This document shows, piece by piece, positions 8,317-17,700 of a stretch of 52,177 nt of DNA. The stretch comes from Phycisphaeraceae bacterium (GTDB taxonomy: Bacteria; Planctomycetota; Phycisphaerae; Phycisphaerales; Phycisphaeraceae). The notes under the pieces are model-generated. The model worked only from the letters and a program-made list of their open reading frames with translations, made no database searches and was not told where the DNA came from. Location: assembly GCA_029260615.1 (NCBI GenBank), contig JAJDCX010000089.1, positions 1 through 52,177 of the forward strand. Direction: 5' to 3'. The position numbers were made by a program, and so were the translations under genes. Numbering within the stretch: position 1 is the first letter of the stretch; every line of letters starts with the position of its first letter.

Positions 8317-8381
8317 GGATGAGCCCTTATGTTGTTGAGTCACACGCCAAGGCGGTGTGCTGATTATATCGCGGCTTTTTT

Positions 8382-11360
8382 TCACAGGTGTTCGCGGAGG
8401 TAGGCCCCTGTGAAGGAGGATTTCGTTTTGGCGATGAGTTCGGGTGTGCCTGCTGCGACGATGCTGCCGCCGCGGTCGCCGCCTTCGGGGCCCAGGTCGA
8501 TGACCCAGTCGGCACATTTGATGACGTCCATGTTGTGCTCGATGACCAGGACGGTGTTGCCTTGGTCGGCGAGCCTGCCCAGGACGCTCATGAGTTTGGC
8601 GACGTCGGCGAAGTGCAGGCCGGTGGTGGGTTCGTCGAGGATGAAGAGGGTGTGTCCGGTGGAGCGTTTGCCTAATTCGGTGGCGAGCTTGACGCGTTGG
8701 GCCTCGCCGCCGGAGAGTGTGGTGGAGGCTTGGCCGAGTTGGACGTAGCTTAGGCCGACGTCGTTGAGCGCGGTCATGAGGCGTTTGATGTCGGGGAAGC
8801 TGTCGAAGAACTCGAGGGCCTCTTCGACGGTCATCTTTAAGACGTCGGCGATGTGCTTGCTGCGGTAGCGTATCTCGAGGGTCTGGCGGTTGTATCGGCT
8901 GCCCTTGCAGGTGTCACACTCGACGTAGACATCGGGGAGGAAGTGCATCTCGATTTTTTTGACGCCCTGGCCCTGGCATGATTCGCAGCGGCCGCCCTTG
9001 ACGTTGAAGCTGAATCGGCCGGGCTTGTAGCCACGGATTTTGGCTTCCTTGGTTTTGGTGAAGAGGCTGCGGATGGCGTCGAAAGCGCCGGTGTAGGTGG
9101 CGGGGTTGGATCGGGGGGTTCGGCCGATGGGGGATTGATCGACCTCGATGATGCGGTCGATGTTGTCTACACCGGTGAGTTTGTCGTGTTGACCGGGCTT
9201 GTCGCGGGAGCCGAGTAGTTCCCGGCGTGCGGCGCGGAGGAGGACCTGGTTGACGAGTGTGCTCTTGCCGGAGCCGGAGACGCCGGTGACGACGACGATG
9301 CCACCCAGGGGGAAGGCGATGTCGATGCTTTTTAGGTTGTTTTCTTTTGCGCCTTTGACGGTCAGGGTTTTTTTGTGCTGTAGTGATCGGCGTTTTTTGG
9401 GGACTTCAATTACAAGATCGCCGTTGAGGTACTGGGCGGTGAGTGATTTGCCTGCCTTGATGACTTTTTTGGTTGGTCCTTGGGCGACGATCTCTCCGCC
9501 GTGTCGTCCGGGTCCGGGGCCGATGTCGATGAGGTGGTCGCCTGATCGGATGGTGTCTTCGTCGTGTTCGACGACGATGACGGTGTTGCCGATCTCGGTG
9601 AGGTGCCGGAGTGTGGCGATGAGTCGGTCGTTGTCGCGTTGGTGTAGGCCGATGGTGGGCTCATCTAAGACGTAGCAGCAGCCGACGAGCCCCGAGCCGA
9701 CCTGTGTGGCGAGTCGTATGCGTTGGCCTTCGCCGCCCGAGAGTGTCCCGGTGGCGCGGTCGAGGTTGAGGTATCCCAGGCCGACGCTGAGCATGAAGCC
9801 CAGGCGTGCGCGGACTTCTTTGAGGATGGGTGCGGCGATCTGGGTTTGTTCTTTGCCGAGCTTGAGCTTGTCGAAGAAGGCGGCGGCCTGTTCGATGGTC
9901 ATGCCGGTGACGCGGTCGATGGGGAAGAGGCGTGCCTTGGTGCTTTTTTTACCGGGGGACTTGAACTCGGATAGTTTTCGGCCGACGTCGGTTCCGGCGA
10001 TGGGGCCGTCGGCTTCGAGGAATACATGGAGGGCTTCTTTGCGCAGGCGTGCCCGTCCACAGTCTTCGCAGGGGGCTTCGGAGAGGTAGCTGTGCATCCG
10101 GGTCTTGACGTATTCGCTGTCGGTGTTTTCCCATCGTCGTTGGAGGTTTGGGATGACGCCTTCGAAGTGGGCGTCGTATTTTTTCTCATCCCGATCGTTT
10201 GTGCCGTGCATGAGGATGCGTTGGATGGGCTTGGTGAGTTTTTTGAAGGGGGTGTCAGCGCTGACGGCGAAGTTTTTGCAAAATTGGCGGATCATGCGGG
10301 CGTAGTAGATGTTCATCCGCTTGCCGTGCTTGCGCCAGGCTTGGATCGTGCCGTCGGACATACTCAGGCTTGTGTCAGGGACGATGAGTTCGGTGTCGAA
10401 CTCGAGGATGTTGCCCAGGCCGCCACAGGATGGGCAGGCCCCGTAGGGGGAGTTGAAGGAGAAGAGTCGGGGTTCGAGTCCTTCGAGGCTGCACTCTGGG
10501 TGGAGGGTGCAGGCGTATTTTTCGCTGTAGAGGGTGTCGTTCCAGACGCCCTTCTTGGCGGGGTCGGCGGCGCTGATGACGACCAACCCCTCTGAGAGTT
10601 TCAGGCTCAGCTCGACGGAGTCTGCAACGCGAGCGCGTACGCCGGTGGGTTCGCCGTCCTTATCTTCTTCGTGTTTAACGACGACGCGATCGACGACGGC
10701 CTCGATGGTGTGGGCCTGGTAGCGTTGGGTCTTGGTGGTGAAGGGGGTGCCTGCTTTGGAGGCTGTGATTTCACGGAGGTCCAGGACTTCGCCGTCGACT
10801 CGGGCGCGGATAAAACCTTGCTTGACCAGGCCGTCGAAGACTTCCTTGTGGTTGCCTTTTTTGCCGCGTATGACGGGTGCGAGGATCATGAGCTTGGTAC
10901 CTTCGGTGAGTTCGAAGACCTGGTCGATGATCTGGGTGGCGTTCTGGCTGGTGATGGGTCGTCCGCAGGGCTTGGCGTTGTCATCTTTGTGCCAGCAGCG
11001 GGGTTGGCCGGCACGGGCGTAGAGCAGGCGGAGGTAGTCGTAGATCTCGGTGGTGGTGGCGACGGTGGATCGGGGGTTGTGCGAAGCGGAGCGTTGCTCG
11101 ATGGCGATGGTGGGTGGGAGGCCCTCGATGGATTCGATTTCGGGTTTTTGTAGTTGGTCCAGGAACTGGCGTGCGTAGGCGGAGAGGGACTCGATGTACT
11201 TGCGTTGACCCTCGGCGTAGATGGTGTCGAATGCGAGTGAGCTCTTGCCGGAGCCTGAGAGGCCGGTGATGACGACGAGCTTGTTGTGGGGGATATCGAC
11301 GTCGATGCCTTTGAGGTTGTGCTCACGGGCACCGCGGATGGAGATGGTATCGAGGGGCAT
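8382..11360 (-). CDS. uvrA: Excinuclease ABC subunit A
   Basis: A 992-residue nucleotide excision repair ATPase that recognises bulky DNA lesions and loads UvrB. Two ABC cassettes are complete: Walker [10 protein letters not shown] (33-41) and GVSGSGKST (693-701), signature LSGGE at 540-544 and 882-886, Walker B LDEPT at 565-569 and 908-912. The C-terminal zinc finger has CESC...CDTC (Cys792, 795, 815, 818). The insertion-domain zinc site reads CTLHPEC...CPSC (284-290, 309, 312), that is a Cys-x-x-His first half rather than Cys-x-x-Cys, a variation known among UvrA proteins. The length is slightly above the usual 940 residues, from small insertions. It acts in the cytoplasm with UvrB and UvrC, which are not in this window. 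Confidence 0.98.
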   Translation of the reverse strand: MPLDTISIRGAREHNLKGIDVDIPHNKLVVITGLSGSGKSSLAFDTIYAEGQRKYIESLSAYARQFLDQLQKPEIESIEGLPPTIAIEQRSASHNPRSTVATTTEIYDYLRLLYARAGQPRCWHKDDNAKPCGRPITSQNATQIIDQVFELTEGTKLMILAPVIRGKKGNHKEVFDGLVKQGFIRARVDGEVLDLREITASKAGTPFTTKTQRYQAHTIEAVVDRVVVKHEEDKDGEPTGVRARVADSVELSLKLSEGLVVISAADPAKKGVWNDTLYSEKYACTLHPECSLEGLEPRLFSFNSPYGACPSCGGLGNILEFDTELIVPDTSLSMSDGTIQAWRKHGKRMNIYYARMIRQFCKNFAVSADTPFKKLTKPIQRILMHGTNDRDEKKYDAHFEGVIPNLQRRWENTDSEYVKTRMHSYLSEAPCEDCGRARLRKEALHVFLEADGPIAGTDVGRKLSEFKSPGKKSTKARLFPIDRVTGMTIEQAAAFFDKLKLGKEQTQIAAPILKEVRARLGFMLSVGLGYLNLDRATGTLSGGEGQRIRLATQVGSGLVGCCYVLDEPTIGLHQRDNDRLIATLRHLTEIGNTVIVVEHDEDTIRSGDHLIDIGPGPGRHGGEIVAQGPTKKVIKAGKSLTAQYLNGDLVIEVPKKRRSLQHKKTLTVKGAKENNLKSIDIAFPLGGIVVVTGVSGSGKSTLVNQVLLRAARRELLGSRDKPGQHDKLTGVDNIDRIIEVDQSPIGRTPRSNPATYTGAFDAIRSLFTKTKEAKIRGYKPGRFSFNVKGGRCESCQGQGVKKIEMHFLPDVYVECDTCKGSRYNRQTLEIRYRSKHIADVLKMTVEEALEFFDSFPDIKRLMTALNDVGLSYVQLGQASTTLSGGEAQRVKLATELGKRSTGHTLFILDEPTTGLHFADVAKLMSVLGRLADQGNTVLVIEHNMDVIKCADWVIDLGPEGGDRGGSIVAAGTPELIAKTKSSFTGAYLREHL

Positions 11361-11464
11361 AGGTGGCTAGCTTCCAGACTCAAGCACTGGCCGCCGGGTA
11401 AGTCCGGGGCGTGTTAGGGTGAATGATAGCCGGTCAAGGGGGCCTTGGCTGGGTGGGCCAGTGT

Positions 11465-11494
11465 CCGCGGATATTCATCCGCGGCTATGACGGG
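11465..11494 (+). repeat. Palindromic intergenic repeat, copy B
   Basis: CCGCGGATATTCATCCGCGG followed by CTATGACGGG, a divergent member of the family at 6054, 22351 and 34359. It lies upstream of uvrA. Confidence 0.5.
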
Positions 11495-11616
11495 GTGTGA
11501 GGCTATAGATAGATTGAGAACGCTCTATACACGTTTGGGTGGTCAGTTAGGGCTGCGAGAGCGTCGCGTGGCCGCGACGGCTAAACCCCGTTGGCAGCGG
11601 TTAACGTTAAAGGGCT

Positions 11617-12612
11617 CTATGGGGTGCGGAGCAGGAGGCGTTTGGCTTCGATCAGGCCGCCGGTGAGGCCGACCAGGAGGGTGCTGGCGGCGAAGACCAG
11701 GAGTGAGAAGGCCAGCGCGTCGGTGTTTTCGATGCCGGGGTAGGTGGTCAGTAGCAGGAGTGCGGCACCTTCACGCAGGCCCAGACCGGCGACGCTGATG
11801 GGGATCATGGTGGCGAGGATCATGGCGGATCGAACCCAGCCGATGGTAACAAACGAGAGATTCAACCCAAGGGATTGGCTTAGGAGGTACCAACCGAGCA
11901 CGCCCAAGAGGTGGGCCATGACCGAGAGTGCGTAGATCATGAAGGTCTGTTTGGGTGAAAGGGAGCGAGATTCTTGTACGGCCTGGCGGAGGGTGTGTAG
12001 TTTGACGCCGCCGAGTTTACCGACCAGTTGACGTAGGCGTGTCACGACGGGCCCGGGGGATCGTCCAAACAGAATCAACAACGCGATTACCATGCCGAGC
12101 ATGGCAACGAGTATCGCGGCGAGGGCTTGCCATGAGTCGTCGGGGCGTTCGACTAGCCAGAATAGGGCGCCCAGAGCGCACATTGATACGGTTGCGGCGA
12201 TGCGGTCGTAGAACAGAGCGACGGCGGTGCCGGTGTAGTGCTTACGGTCTCCTGTGAGTTTGTAGAAGCGTATGGCGATGCCGGTGAAGTTGCCGCCTGG
12301 GAGGAAGAGTCCGTAGAAACGTGTGGCGAGGTTGATCTGCAGGATTTCGAGGGTGGACCAGCCGTGGCCGTGTGCGTCGCAGAGGCGTCGGAGTCGGTCG
12401 GCGACGGCGGTTTGCATCAGGAGGGTTAGGCCCGCTGCAGCAAGGACGAGGGGCCAGCGAGCGGTGGTGATCGCTTGCCAGACGTCGGCGAAGGGTATTT
12501 TGTAGAACAGGATGGCCAGGATCGCTACACCAATGATGGCACGGAGCGGCTTGATCCACAGGCGTTTGTGTTTCTTTTGGGTGGCTTGTGGCGGTGTTTG
12601 TTGGCCGGGCAT
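11617..12612 (-). CDS. Lysylphosphatidylglycerol synthase/UPF0104-type transmembrane protein
   Basis: A 331-residue polytopic membrane protein with about eight helices after a basic cytoplasmic start (KKHKRLWIKPLRAI). Family features include INLATRFYGLFLPGGNFTG near residue 90-110 and the late MIPISVAGLGLREGAALLLL motif, as in the flippase-like membrane domain of MprF and the AglD/UPF0104 family. It lacks the soluble aminoacyl-transferase domain of full MprF, so the likely role is moving or anchoring a lipid or lipid-linked sugar. The start follows the stop of the upstream phosphatase-superfamily gene by five bases, and the GT39-like gene lies before that, so all three are almost certainly one transcript. 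Substrate unknown. Confidence 0.85.
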   Translation of the reverse strand: MPGQQTPPQATQKKHKRLWIKPLRAIIGVAILAILFYKIPFADVWQAITTARWPLVLAAAGLTLLMQTAVADRLRRLCDAHGHGWSTLEILQINLATRFYGLFLPGGNFTGIAIRFYKLTGDRKHYTGTAVALFYDRIAATVSMCALGALFWLVERPDDSWQALAAILVAMLGMVIALLILFGRSPGPVVTRLRQLVGKLGGVKLHTLRQAVQESRSLSPKQTFMIYALSVMAHLLGVLGWYLLSQSLGLNLSFVTIGWVRSAMILATMIPISVAGLGLREGAALLLLTTYPGIENTDALAFSLLVFAASTLLVGLTGGLIEAKRLLLRTP

Positions 12613-12617
12613 GGGGG

Positions 12618-13883
12618 TTAGGATCCCAGGGGGGACACTTCTGCAACTTTGCCGGTGCGGGTGAAGATGGTTGTTCCGGTCATGTGTTCGGCGGGTTGTT
12701 CGCCCAGTAGTGACATGATGGTCGGTGCGAAGTCGATCACGTCCATGGTGCCGTTGGCGGTGTTGTAACCCTGCTCACCCATGACAAGATAGCCCTCTTC
12801 GGAGGGGTGGTCGGGGAGGTGGCCGTGGTTGCCGCGGTGGCGTGCGTTGAGTAGGCGTGGGCGCAGCAGGTTGTCGGTGAGGCCCAGGAAAAGGTTGGCC
12901 AAGGGGTTGTAGAAGTCGTGTGGGAAGAAGGTGTGGCCGTGGTTGGCGAAGAGGTAGAGTTCGCCGAAGCGTGGGTCGTCGAAGCAGATCCCGTGGTCGA
13001 ACATCTGCTGGCGGGTTTGGAGTGTGGTGTGTTGAAGACTTTCGAGCATCTTGGTGATGGCTGTGCGGGCGCGTTCGGTCTTGAACCAGAATCGCACGGC
13101 TGAGACTTCGCAGAAGTAAACGTATTCCTCGCGTGGGACGCCGCTGTGCTTGAGGAGTCTCTTGACGTTGACCGAGGCGCGGATCGGTTCCTGGCCATGA
13201 TCGACCAGTAGCATCATGGTCACGCCGGCGTCGCGGCATCGTTTGTGCAGTCGTTGCACGAAGCTATCGACGTAGCGGAGTTTTTCTTCGATCTTGTCGG
13301 TCTTGTCCAGGTGCCAGTGTGAGTAGAGGTCGAAGCCGTAGAACTCGACGAAGTCCAGGCGTTTGCCTTGGCGTGGGAAGACGTCCAGGCCCTTTTCCAT
13401 GTCGATGAAGTGTTTGCAGAAGACGTAGCCTGCGTCGTCGTGGCCGAGTTCTTTGAGGATGGAGGAGTAGCCGCCGATCTCGTCGAGGCAATTGGGGTCG
13501 GTCTCCCTGCGTGTGTACTTCATGCGGTGGAGGTTGAACTGGCGGCGGCGCCACCAGGGGACGGCGGTGAGATCGTTGCTGCTGTTGATCAGGTGGCCGA
13601 AGCACTGGGCGGTTGTGGTGATGAATTCGGGGAGGAGGTTTATGAGCTTGCCCATCGGGGACAGCGGCGCGGTGTCTTTGAGGCTGACCTGCCAGATGTG
13701 GTTTTTGCCAGGCCCGACGCCGGTGAGGAGTGTGGGGGTGAGTTCGGTGCTGGGGATGGTTCGCAGACGGCTGGAGGGGTAGTCCTGGAGGAGGGTGTGG
13801 ACGTAGGGGGTGTTTTCAGGGTCCACCCGCCGACGGTCAAGGCCGGGGATGTAGCAGACAAAAAGTTTGGTTGAGTCGGACAT
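12618..13883 (-). CDS. Alkaline-phosphatase-superfamily phosphodiesterase/phosphotransferase
   Basis: A 421-residue protein started at the ATG at 13883, which has GGAGA seven bases upstream; the longer frame lacks this. There is no signal peptide, so it appears cytoplasmic unless exported otherwise. Features of the type I phosphodiesterase/nucleotide pyrophosphatase branch: the N-terminal FVCYIPGLD metal strand, the nucleophile region STELTPTLLTG (46-55), a GFDLYSHWH metal motif (183-191), VDHGQ (227-231) and a late HxxxH region near 355-359. The family cleaves or transfers phosphoryl groups on nucleotides, lipids or glycans. It lies between the GT39-like glycosyltransferase (26-base gap) and the UPF0104-type membrane protein (five-base gap), which suggests a lipid or glycan phosphate substrate. 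Exact reaction unknown. Confidence 0.82.
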   Translation of the reverse strand: MSDSTKLFVCYIPGLDRRRVDPENTPYVHTLLQDYPSSRLRTIPSTELTPTLLTGVGPGKNHIWQVSLKDTAPLSPMGKLINLLPEFITTTAQCFGHLINSSNDLTAVPWWRRRQFNLHRMKYTRRETDPNCLDEIGGYSSILKELGHDDAGYVFCKHFIDMEKGLDVFPRQGKRLDFVEFYGFDLYSHWHLDKTDKIEEKLRYVDSFVQRLHKRCRDAGVTMMLLVDHGQEPIRASVNVKRLLKHSGVPREEYVYFCEVSAVRFWFKTERARTAITKMLESLQHTTLQTRQQMFDHGICFDDPRFGELYLFANHGHTFFPHDFYNPLANLFLGLTDNLLRPRLLNARHRGNHGHLPDHPSEEGYLVMGEQGYNTANGTMDVIDFAPTIMSLLGEQPAEHMTGTTIFTRTGKVAEVSPLGS

Positions 13884-13909
13884 CGCGTCTCCATCACGTC
13901 GCGGTTTGG

Positions 13910-15520
13910 TCACTGCGCCTGGGTGCCCGATAAAACCGGCTCTGCCTGCCCCCAACGAAAGGCCTTGATGCCGGTGGCGTCAGGTAGTTCTATCGGCTGT
14001 GTGTGGGCCTCTATGAATAAAGCTGTATCGGTGGGGACAAACCATCGTGCACCGAAGTTGTTGGCCTCGATGACGATCAAGCCTTGGGGGTGTTCATGGA
14101 TAAGGCGTTGGATCGACTGGGCGGTGGTAATGACGGGTTTGCCGGAAAGTCGGTGAGGGGTGAACTCCTCGCGGCCGGCGGCCTGGCTGACGTTGAGTTC
14201 GATGTCGATTCGGCCAAGGTAGTAGATCGCTTTGGGGGCGGCCGAGCAGACGACGAAGCCGGTTTCCTTTGCGATGGGCTTGAGGGTTTTCGCGGCGGTT
14301 GTCCAGTCCTGTAGTTCGTAGAGTCCTGAGGATTGGCCGGTGAGCATCTTCCTTGCTTGTTTGTATTCGGGGCTGCTCCATGCGGCAGAAAACAAACCAA
14401 ACACGAGGACAACCCAGATGGCGTGGTTGATCCATCGGCGTGAGGCGAAGGGTTCGCCGAAGGCTTGGCTGATGACCGATTTGGCGCGGGTGTGCAACCA
14501 GATGAGCAGGCCGTCCAGGGCGATTGCCCAGACCGCGAAGAAGCAGGGCCAGGCGTAGGCGAGGTAGCGTGCGGCTTTGACTGGTAGCAGCGAATGGATG
14601 GCGAATGCTAAGACGAAGACGACCAGGCAGAACCACGCGGGACGTCTGCGGGTAGATAGGGCCACGATCGCGGCGAAGGGGAAGCCGGCCCAGAGCAGCG
14701 GGTATTGGTTGCTGAAGAAGCGGTGGTAGTAGACGAATTCATAGCGGTGTGACATCGACCAGAGCCGGGGGGTCTGGAATTTATGGATCATGTGCGCCAG
14801 TGTGCCGGTGAGTTCCAGGGCCATGAAAAGGGCTGGTATGCCGACGGTCAGGAGCAGGACAGCCCAAACGATTGTTCTGCGGTGTTGATCTTTGCTAGAC
14901 CGTCGCAACAAGCCGAGGAACTCGGTCCCGCCCCAGACCGCAACCACCAGAGCCGCGATCACGGTGAGCATCTGGAGGTGTGCCGCCATGAGCGCGCATC
15001 CTAGCCCCAGCCCCCCCACCACGACCCGGCCTGCGCGAGAAAGTTGGCCTGTAACGAGTGTGTACATACACATCATGGTCAGCCAGACGAAGAGGGCGTG
15101 GGGCATGTAGAACCGGACCATGGATGAGAAGCCGATGACGTCCGGCGCCATGGCGAGCAGGAAGGCTCCGATCCATGCGGCGCGTCGTCCTGCTACGTGT
15201 TTAAGCCATCCGAAGACGGCGGTGACCAGCAACGCCCCGGCGAGGAGCGAAGGCAGTCGGGCCCAGGCCCAGCTTTCGTCGAATAATTGGTAGCAGGCAG
15301 CGACCGCGTAGGTGAATGCTTTGGCCCGGGTATAGGGCTCGCCGCCGTCGTTAATGAGCAATGTGCCGTCGTTGACCAGCGATCGGGCGGCCAGGACGTG
15401 GAAGAACTCATCAACGTGGGGTGTTGGGCTGATGAATTGTGACAAGACTGCCAGCGCGATCGTGAAGACCGCCAGCATCTCTAAACAGGTAACGGCGGCT
15501 TTGGGCCGACTGTTTTCCAT
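13910..15520 (-). CDS. Membrane glycosyltransferase, GT39/ArnT-PMT type
   Basis: A 536-residue membrane protein with an N-terminal anchor, then the first periplasmic loop with the acidic PHVDEFFH motif (Asp37-Glu38) typical of the GT-C fold, followed by FSSMVRFYMPHALFVWLTMMC and about ten further helices; the last 150 residues form a soluble C-terminal domain. Such enzymes use a polyprenyl-phosphate sugar donor and act on the outer face of the cytoplasmic membrane. It is the first gene of a tight three-gene operon with a phosphatase-superfamily enzyme and a flippase-like membrane protein. Only a weak ribosome binding site precedes the ATG. The gene starts about 130 bases downstream of the SRP RNA gene on the same strand, whose terminator lies between. 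The acceptor is unknown. Confidence 0.85.
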   Translation of the reverse strand: MENSRPKAAVTCLEMLAVFTIALAVLSQFISPTPHVDEFFHVLAARSLVNDGTLLINDGGEPYTRAKAFTYAVAACYQLFDESWAWARLPSLLAGALLVTAVFGWLKHVAGRRAAWIGAFLLAMAPDVIGFSSMVRFYMPHALFVWLTMMCMYTLVTGQLSRAGRVVVGGLGLGCALMAAHLQMLTVIAALVVAVWGGTEFLGLLRRSSKDQHRRTIVWAVLLLTVGIPALFMALELTGTLAHMIHKFQTPRLWSMSHRYEFVYYHRFFSNQYPLLWAGFPFAAIVALSTRRRPAWFCLVVFVLAFAIHSLLPVKAARYLAYAWPCFFAVWAIALDGLLIWLHTRAKSVISQAFGEPFASRRWINHAIWVVLVFGLFSAAWSSPEYKQARKMLTGQSSGLYELQDWTTAAKTLKPIAKETGFVVCSAAPKAIYYLGRIDIELNVSQAAGREEFTPHRLSGKPVITTAQSIQRLIHEHPQGLIVIEANNFGARWFVPTDTALFIEAHTQPIELPDATGIKAFRWGQAEPVLSGTQAQ

Positions 15521-15645
15521 AAAAACCCGACCCCTAAAGGCCCACCCGATCGTGCTCCCGATCCCTCCGGGTTACCCTCGGTGGCCCCCCAGTTCTGCCC
15601 CGACTCTCCCGTTACTGCCATCGGATAAAGAAGTGACTTATAGGG

Positions 15646-15670
15646 AAAAAACGTCGCGGGGACAGACGGC
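15646..15670 (-). terminator. Terminator of the SRP RNA gene
   Basis: The 3' arm of the SRP RNA terminal helix is followed immediately by six T on the minus strand (15651-15646), so the RNA's own closing helix serves as an intrinsic terminator. Confidence 0.75.
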
Positions 15671-15780
15671 CAGGACACCGACGGCACCGGGCGGACGTCG
15701 CTTAGGGCTGCTCCGATCAAGGCCTGACCCGGTTCACAAGCCTGCCCGTGCACCGGGCCCAGCCGCCTGTCTCCGCGACG
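15652..15780 (-). ncRNA. ffs: Signal recognition particle RNA (4.5S-type)
   Basis: Read on the minus strand, the ends (15780-15762 and 15670-15652) form a 19-position terminal helix with 18 pairs, including one G-U. Near the centre is the SRP domain IV signature: GGUCAGG, ten bases, AGCAGCC, preceded by GCUU and followed by AAGC that extend the helix. This asymmetric and symmetric internal loop pair is the Ffh M-domain binding site. The ten-base apical part is CCUUGAUCGG instead of the usual closing stem with a GGAA tetraloop. A run of six T follows the terminal helix directly (15651-15646), and a promoter lies upstream (15851-15823). The RNA scaffolds Ffh for co-translational membrane targeting. 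Mature ends are inferred from the helix; the primary transcript probably starts near 15816. Confidence 0.88.
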
Positions 15781-15822
15781 GATCACCGGCAGCGAGGCTG
15801 CCGACCCGTCAAGGAAACGGTG

Positions 15823-15851
15823 ACCATACCTACCGCAACAATCACTGGCAA
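15823..15851 (-). promoter_or_regulatory. Sigma-70-type promoter of the SRP RNA gene
   Basis: Minus strand: -35 TTGCCA (15851-15846), 17-base spacer, -10 TATGGT (15828-15823). Start of transcription would be near 15816. Between it and the SRP body lies a small perfect hairpin, GGCAGC-CTC-GCTGCC (15802-15788), so the precursor has a 5' leader of about 36 bases. Confidence 0.65.
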
Positions 15852-15933
15852 ATCCCTTGGCCCAGGAGGGGTTTGCGCGTATGCTTTAGATATATATATC
15901 ACCGGGGTGGCCCATCTATAAGGACCTACATCC

Positions 15934-17130
15934 ATGATTCTTTATATCCTCCGCGGGGCGTTCATCCTGCTTGCGACTGCGGTGACATCGCTGTACCTGC
16001 TTTCTAACCAGTGGGGTGCCAATGTCGATTTCCCCCAGTTCGTGCTGCTGCTGGGGATCACCGTCGGGATCACGGCTGCGATCATCGCGATCGATACCTT
16101 TACCCATCACAAAAAACTCTCGGCGATCTCCGGCGTCTTTCTGGGGCTCGCGGCGGGGCTGCTGGCTGCCTTTGCCCTCTCGTTCGTGGTCGATCTGATC
16201 GGCGTACTCACTGCGCCCGACGATGAGCCGGCCAGGACGGCGTTTTTTAACCTGCTTCGTGGGGTCAAAGTCATCATCGGGTTGATTACCTGCTACATGG
16301 GCATCTCGCTGGTGCTGCAGACCAAGGACGACTTCCGTTTTGTCATCCCTTACGTTGAGTTCGCTAAGGAGATCCGGGGCAGCCGACCGGTGCTGCTGGA
16401 TACCTCGGTGATCGTCGATGGGCGTGTCTTGGACATCATCCACACGCAGGTCATGCAGGGGACGCTGATCGTGCCGCGGTTTGTCTTAAATGAGTTGCAG
16501 CAGATCGCCGACTCTGCTGACAAACTCAAGCGGGCCCGTGGGAGGCGGGGGCTGGACATGCTCCAGAAGCTTCAGGAGAACCAGGTCATAGAGATCGTGA
16601 TCGACGACACGGAGGCGGATGGTGCGGACGTTGATCAGAAACTGATCTCGCTGGCTTTGCAGATCCGTGGGCGTGTGATGACCAATGACTTTAATCTCAA
16701 CAAGGTCGCTACCCTGCGTGGTGTGGATGTGATTAATCTTAATGATCTGGCCAAGGCGCTTCGGCCGGTGGTGCTGCCCGGCGAGCACCTGCATGTGAAG
16801 CTCGTCAAGGGCGGTGAGGGGCCGACCCAGGGCGTGGGTTATCTGGATGATGGCACGATGGTGGTTGTTGAGTACGGCAAATCACATATGGGCCAGCAGG
16901 TTGATCTGATTGTGACCAGCACGCTACAGACCTCCGCTGGGCGGATGATCTTTGGGAAGTTTGCCAACGAGGAGCACAACATGCCCCCGGCAGAGGACGA
17001 CGGGGCTGAGGCCGGATCAGCAGAGAACGACCCAGCGCCAAGTGACACGCCCTCGCCGGACCTCGCTCACGAAGAGCCTCGCCCAACACGGACCACGCCT
17101 TCGGGGAGGAACCCTCGGCGTTCGAGGTAA
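15934..17130 (+). CDS. Membrane-anchored PIN-TRAM protein (YacL family)
   Basis: A 398-residue protein with four N-terminal membrane helices (about 3-24, 35-53, 62-90, 108-128), a PIN-like nuclease domain (about 150-275) and a TRAM domain (about 278-345), then a disordered acidic and Pro-rich tail. PIN acidic residues are in place: Asp156 and Asp162 in LLDTSVIVDGR, Glu187, Asp234 and Asp252 in MTNDFN. This is the YacL arrangement, thought to act on RNA at the membrane, though its substrate is not established. The ATG at 15934 has AAGGA upstream. The gene is divergent from ffs and convergent with the zinc-ribbon gene. Length is close to the family norm, with an extended C-terminal tail of about 50 residues. 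Confidence 0.92.
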   Translation: MILYILRGAFILLATAVTSLYLLSNQWGANVDFPQFVLLLGITVGITAAIIAIDTFTHHKKLSAISGVFLGLAAGLLAAFALSFVVDLIGVLTAPDDEPARTAFFNLLRGVKVIIGLITCYMGISLVLQTKDDFRFVIPYVEFAKEIRGSRPVLLDTSVIVDGRVLDIIHTQVMQGTLIVPRFVLNELQQIADSADKLKRARGRRGLDMLQKLQENQVIEIVIDDTEADGADVDQKLISLALQIRGRVMTNDFNLNKVATLRGVDVINLNDLAKALRPVVLPGEHLHVKLVKGGEGPTQGVGYLDDGTMVVVEYGKSHMGQQVDLIVTSTLQTSAGRMIFGKFANEEHNMPPAEDDGAEAGSAENDPAPSDTPSPDLAHEEPRPTRTTPSGRNPRRSR

Positions 17131-17142
17131 ATGCCGTACGGC

Positions 17143-17700
17143 TTAGTCGATGTACCACATCGGCCAATCGGCGTAACGGCTGCCGTTGAACCCGAAGCTG
17201 TAATACCACCACTGCCATCGGCGGTACGCCAGCAGCACCAGGACCACACACACAGAAGCCAGTGTCCACCGGACCGTGCGTGGCCAACGTGATATCCGTC
17301 GCCGAAGCACAATCAAGCCGATCACGATGAATGGCACACTCAACCACCACGCCGAAGACAAGATCATCCCGATCGCTTCACCCCATGAACGATCGAGCAG
17401 GCCTTTACCATAATCCTTGATAGTGGAGTTCCAGTCATCTTTGTAATGCAACTTCCCTCGGATGATCAGCCGTTGCCATGTATAGAACACGCTCCAGGGC
17501 AGCGCCGCGGTGAACGACATCACCATCAATAGCCAAGACAGGTTCAGCCGATCACGACGGCTCAGAACCGCCGATGGGTTGATCGTTTTTCCACACTCTG
17601 GGCAGTTGTCGCTGGTCAATCCTCGCAGGTTGTAGCCGCAATGAGGACAAGCGCAGTCGCGGTCTTTGAGGAGGGCTTGTAGATGCTCGTTATCGTTCAT
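17143..17700 (-). CDS. Small zinc-ribbon membrane protein
   Basis: A 185-residue protein: N-terminal zinc ribbon CPHCGYNLRG...CPECG (Cys18, 21, 33, 36), then membrane helices at about 54-74, 112-130 and 142-160 and a Trp/Tyr-rich C-terminus. It shares the CPxCGYxLRG signature with the gene at 1288-2076 but is otherwise different. Function unknown. Its GC content is lower than that of its neighbours. The leader is unusual: GAGGAG (17718-17713), the likely ribosome binding site, can pair perfectly with CTCCTC (17706-17701), which touches the start codon at 17700, so the site may be masked in a hairpin. Confidence 0.75.
   Translation of the reverse strand: MNDNEHLQALLKDRDCACPHCGYNLRGLTSDNCPECGKTINPSAVLSRRDRLNLSWLLMVMSFTAALPWSVFYTWQRLIIRGKLHYKDDWNSTIKDYGKGLLDRSWGEAIGMILSSAWWLSVPFIVIGLIVLRRRISRWPRTVRWTLASVCVVLVLLAYRRWQWWYYSFGFNGSRYADWPMWYID

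Larger units (their letters stand above)
15521..15933. other. Divergent spacer carrying ffs
   Basis: This 410-base gap between the GT39-like gene (minus) and the PIN-TRAM gene (plus) is filled mainly by the SRP RNA gene, its promoter and its terminator. The remaining part at 15852-15933 holds an alternating AT stretch (about 15887-15899) and the AAGGA ribosome binding site of the PIN-TRAM gene. Confidence 0.8.
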
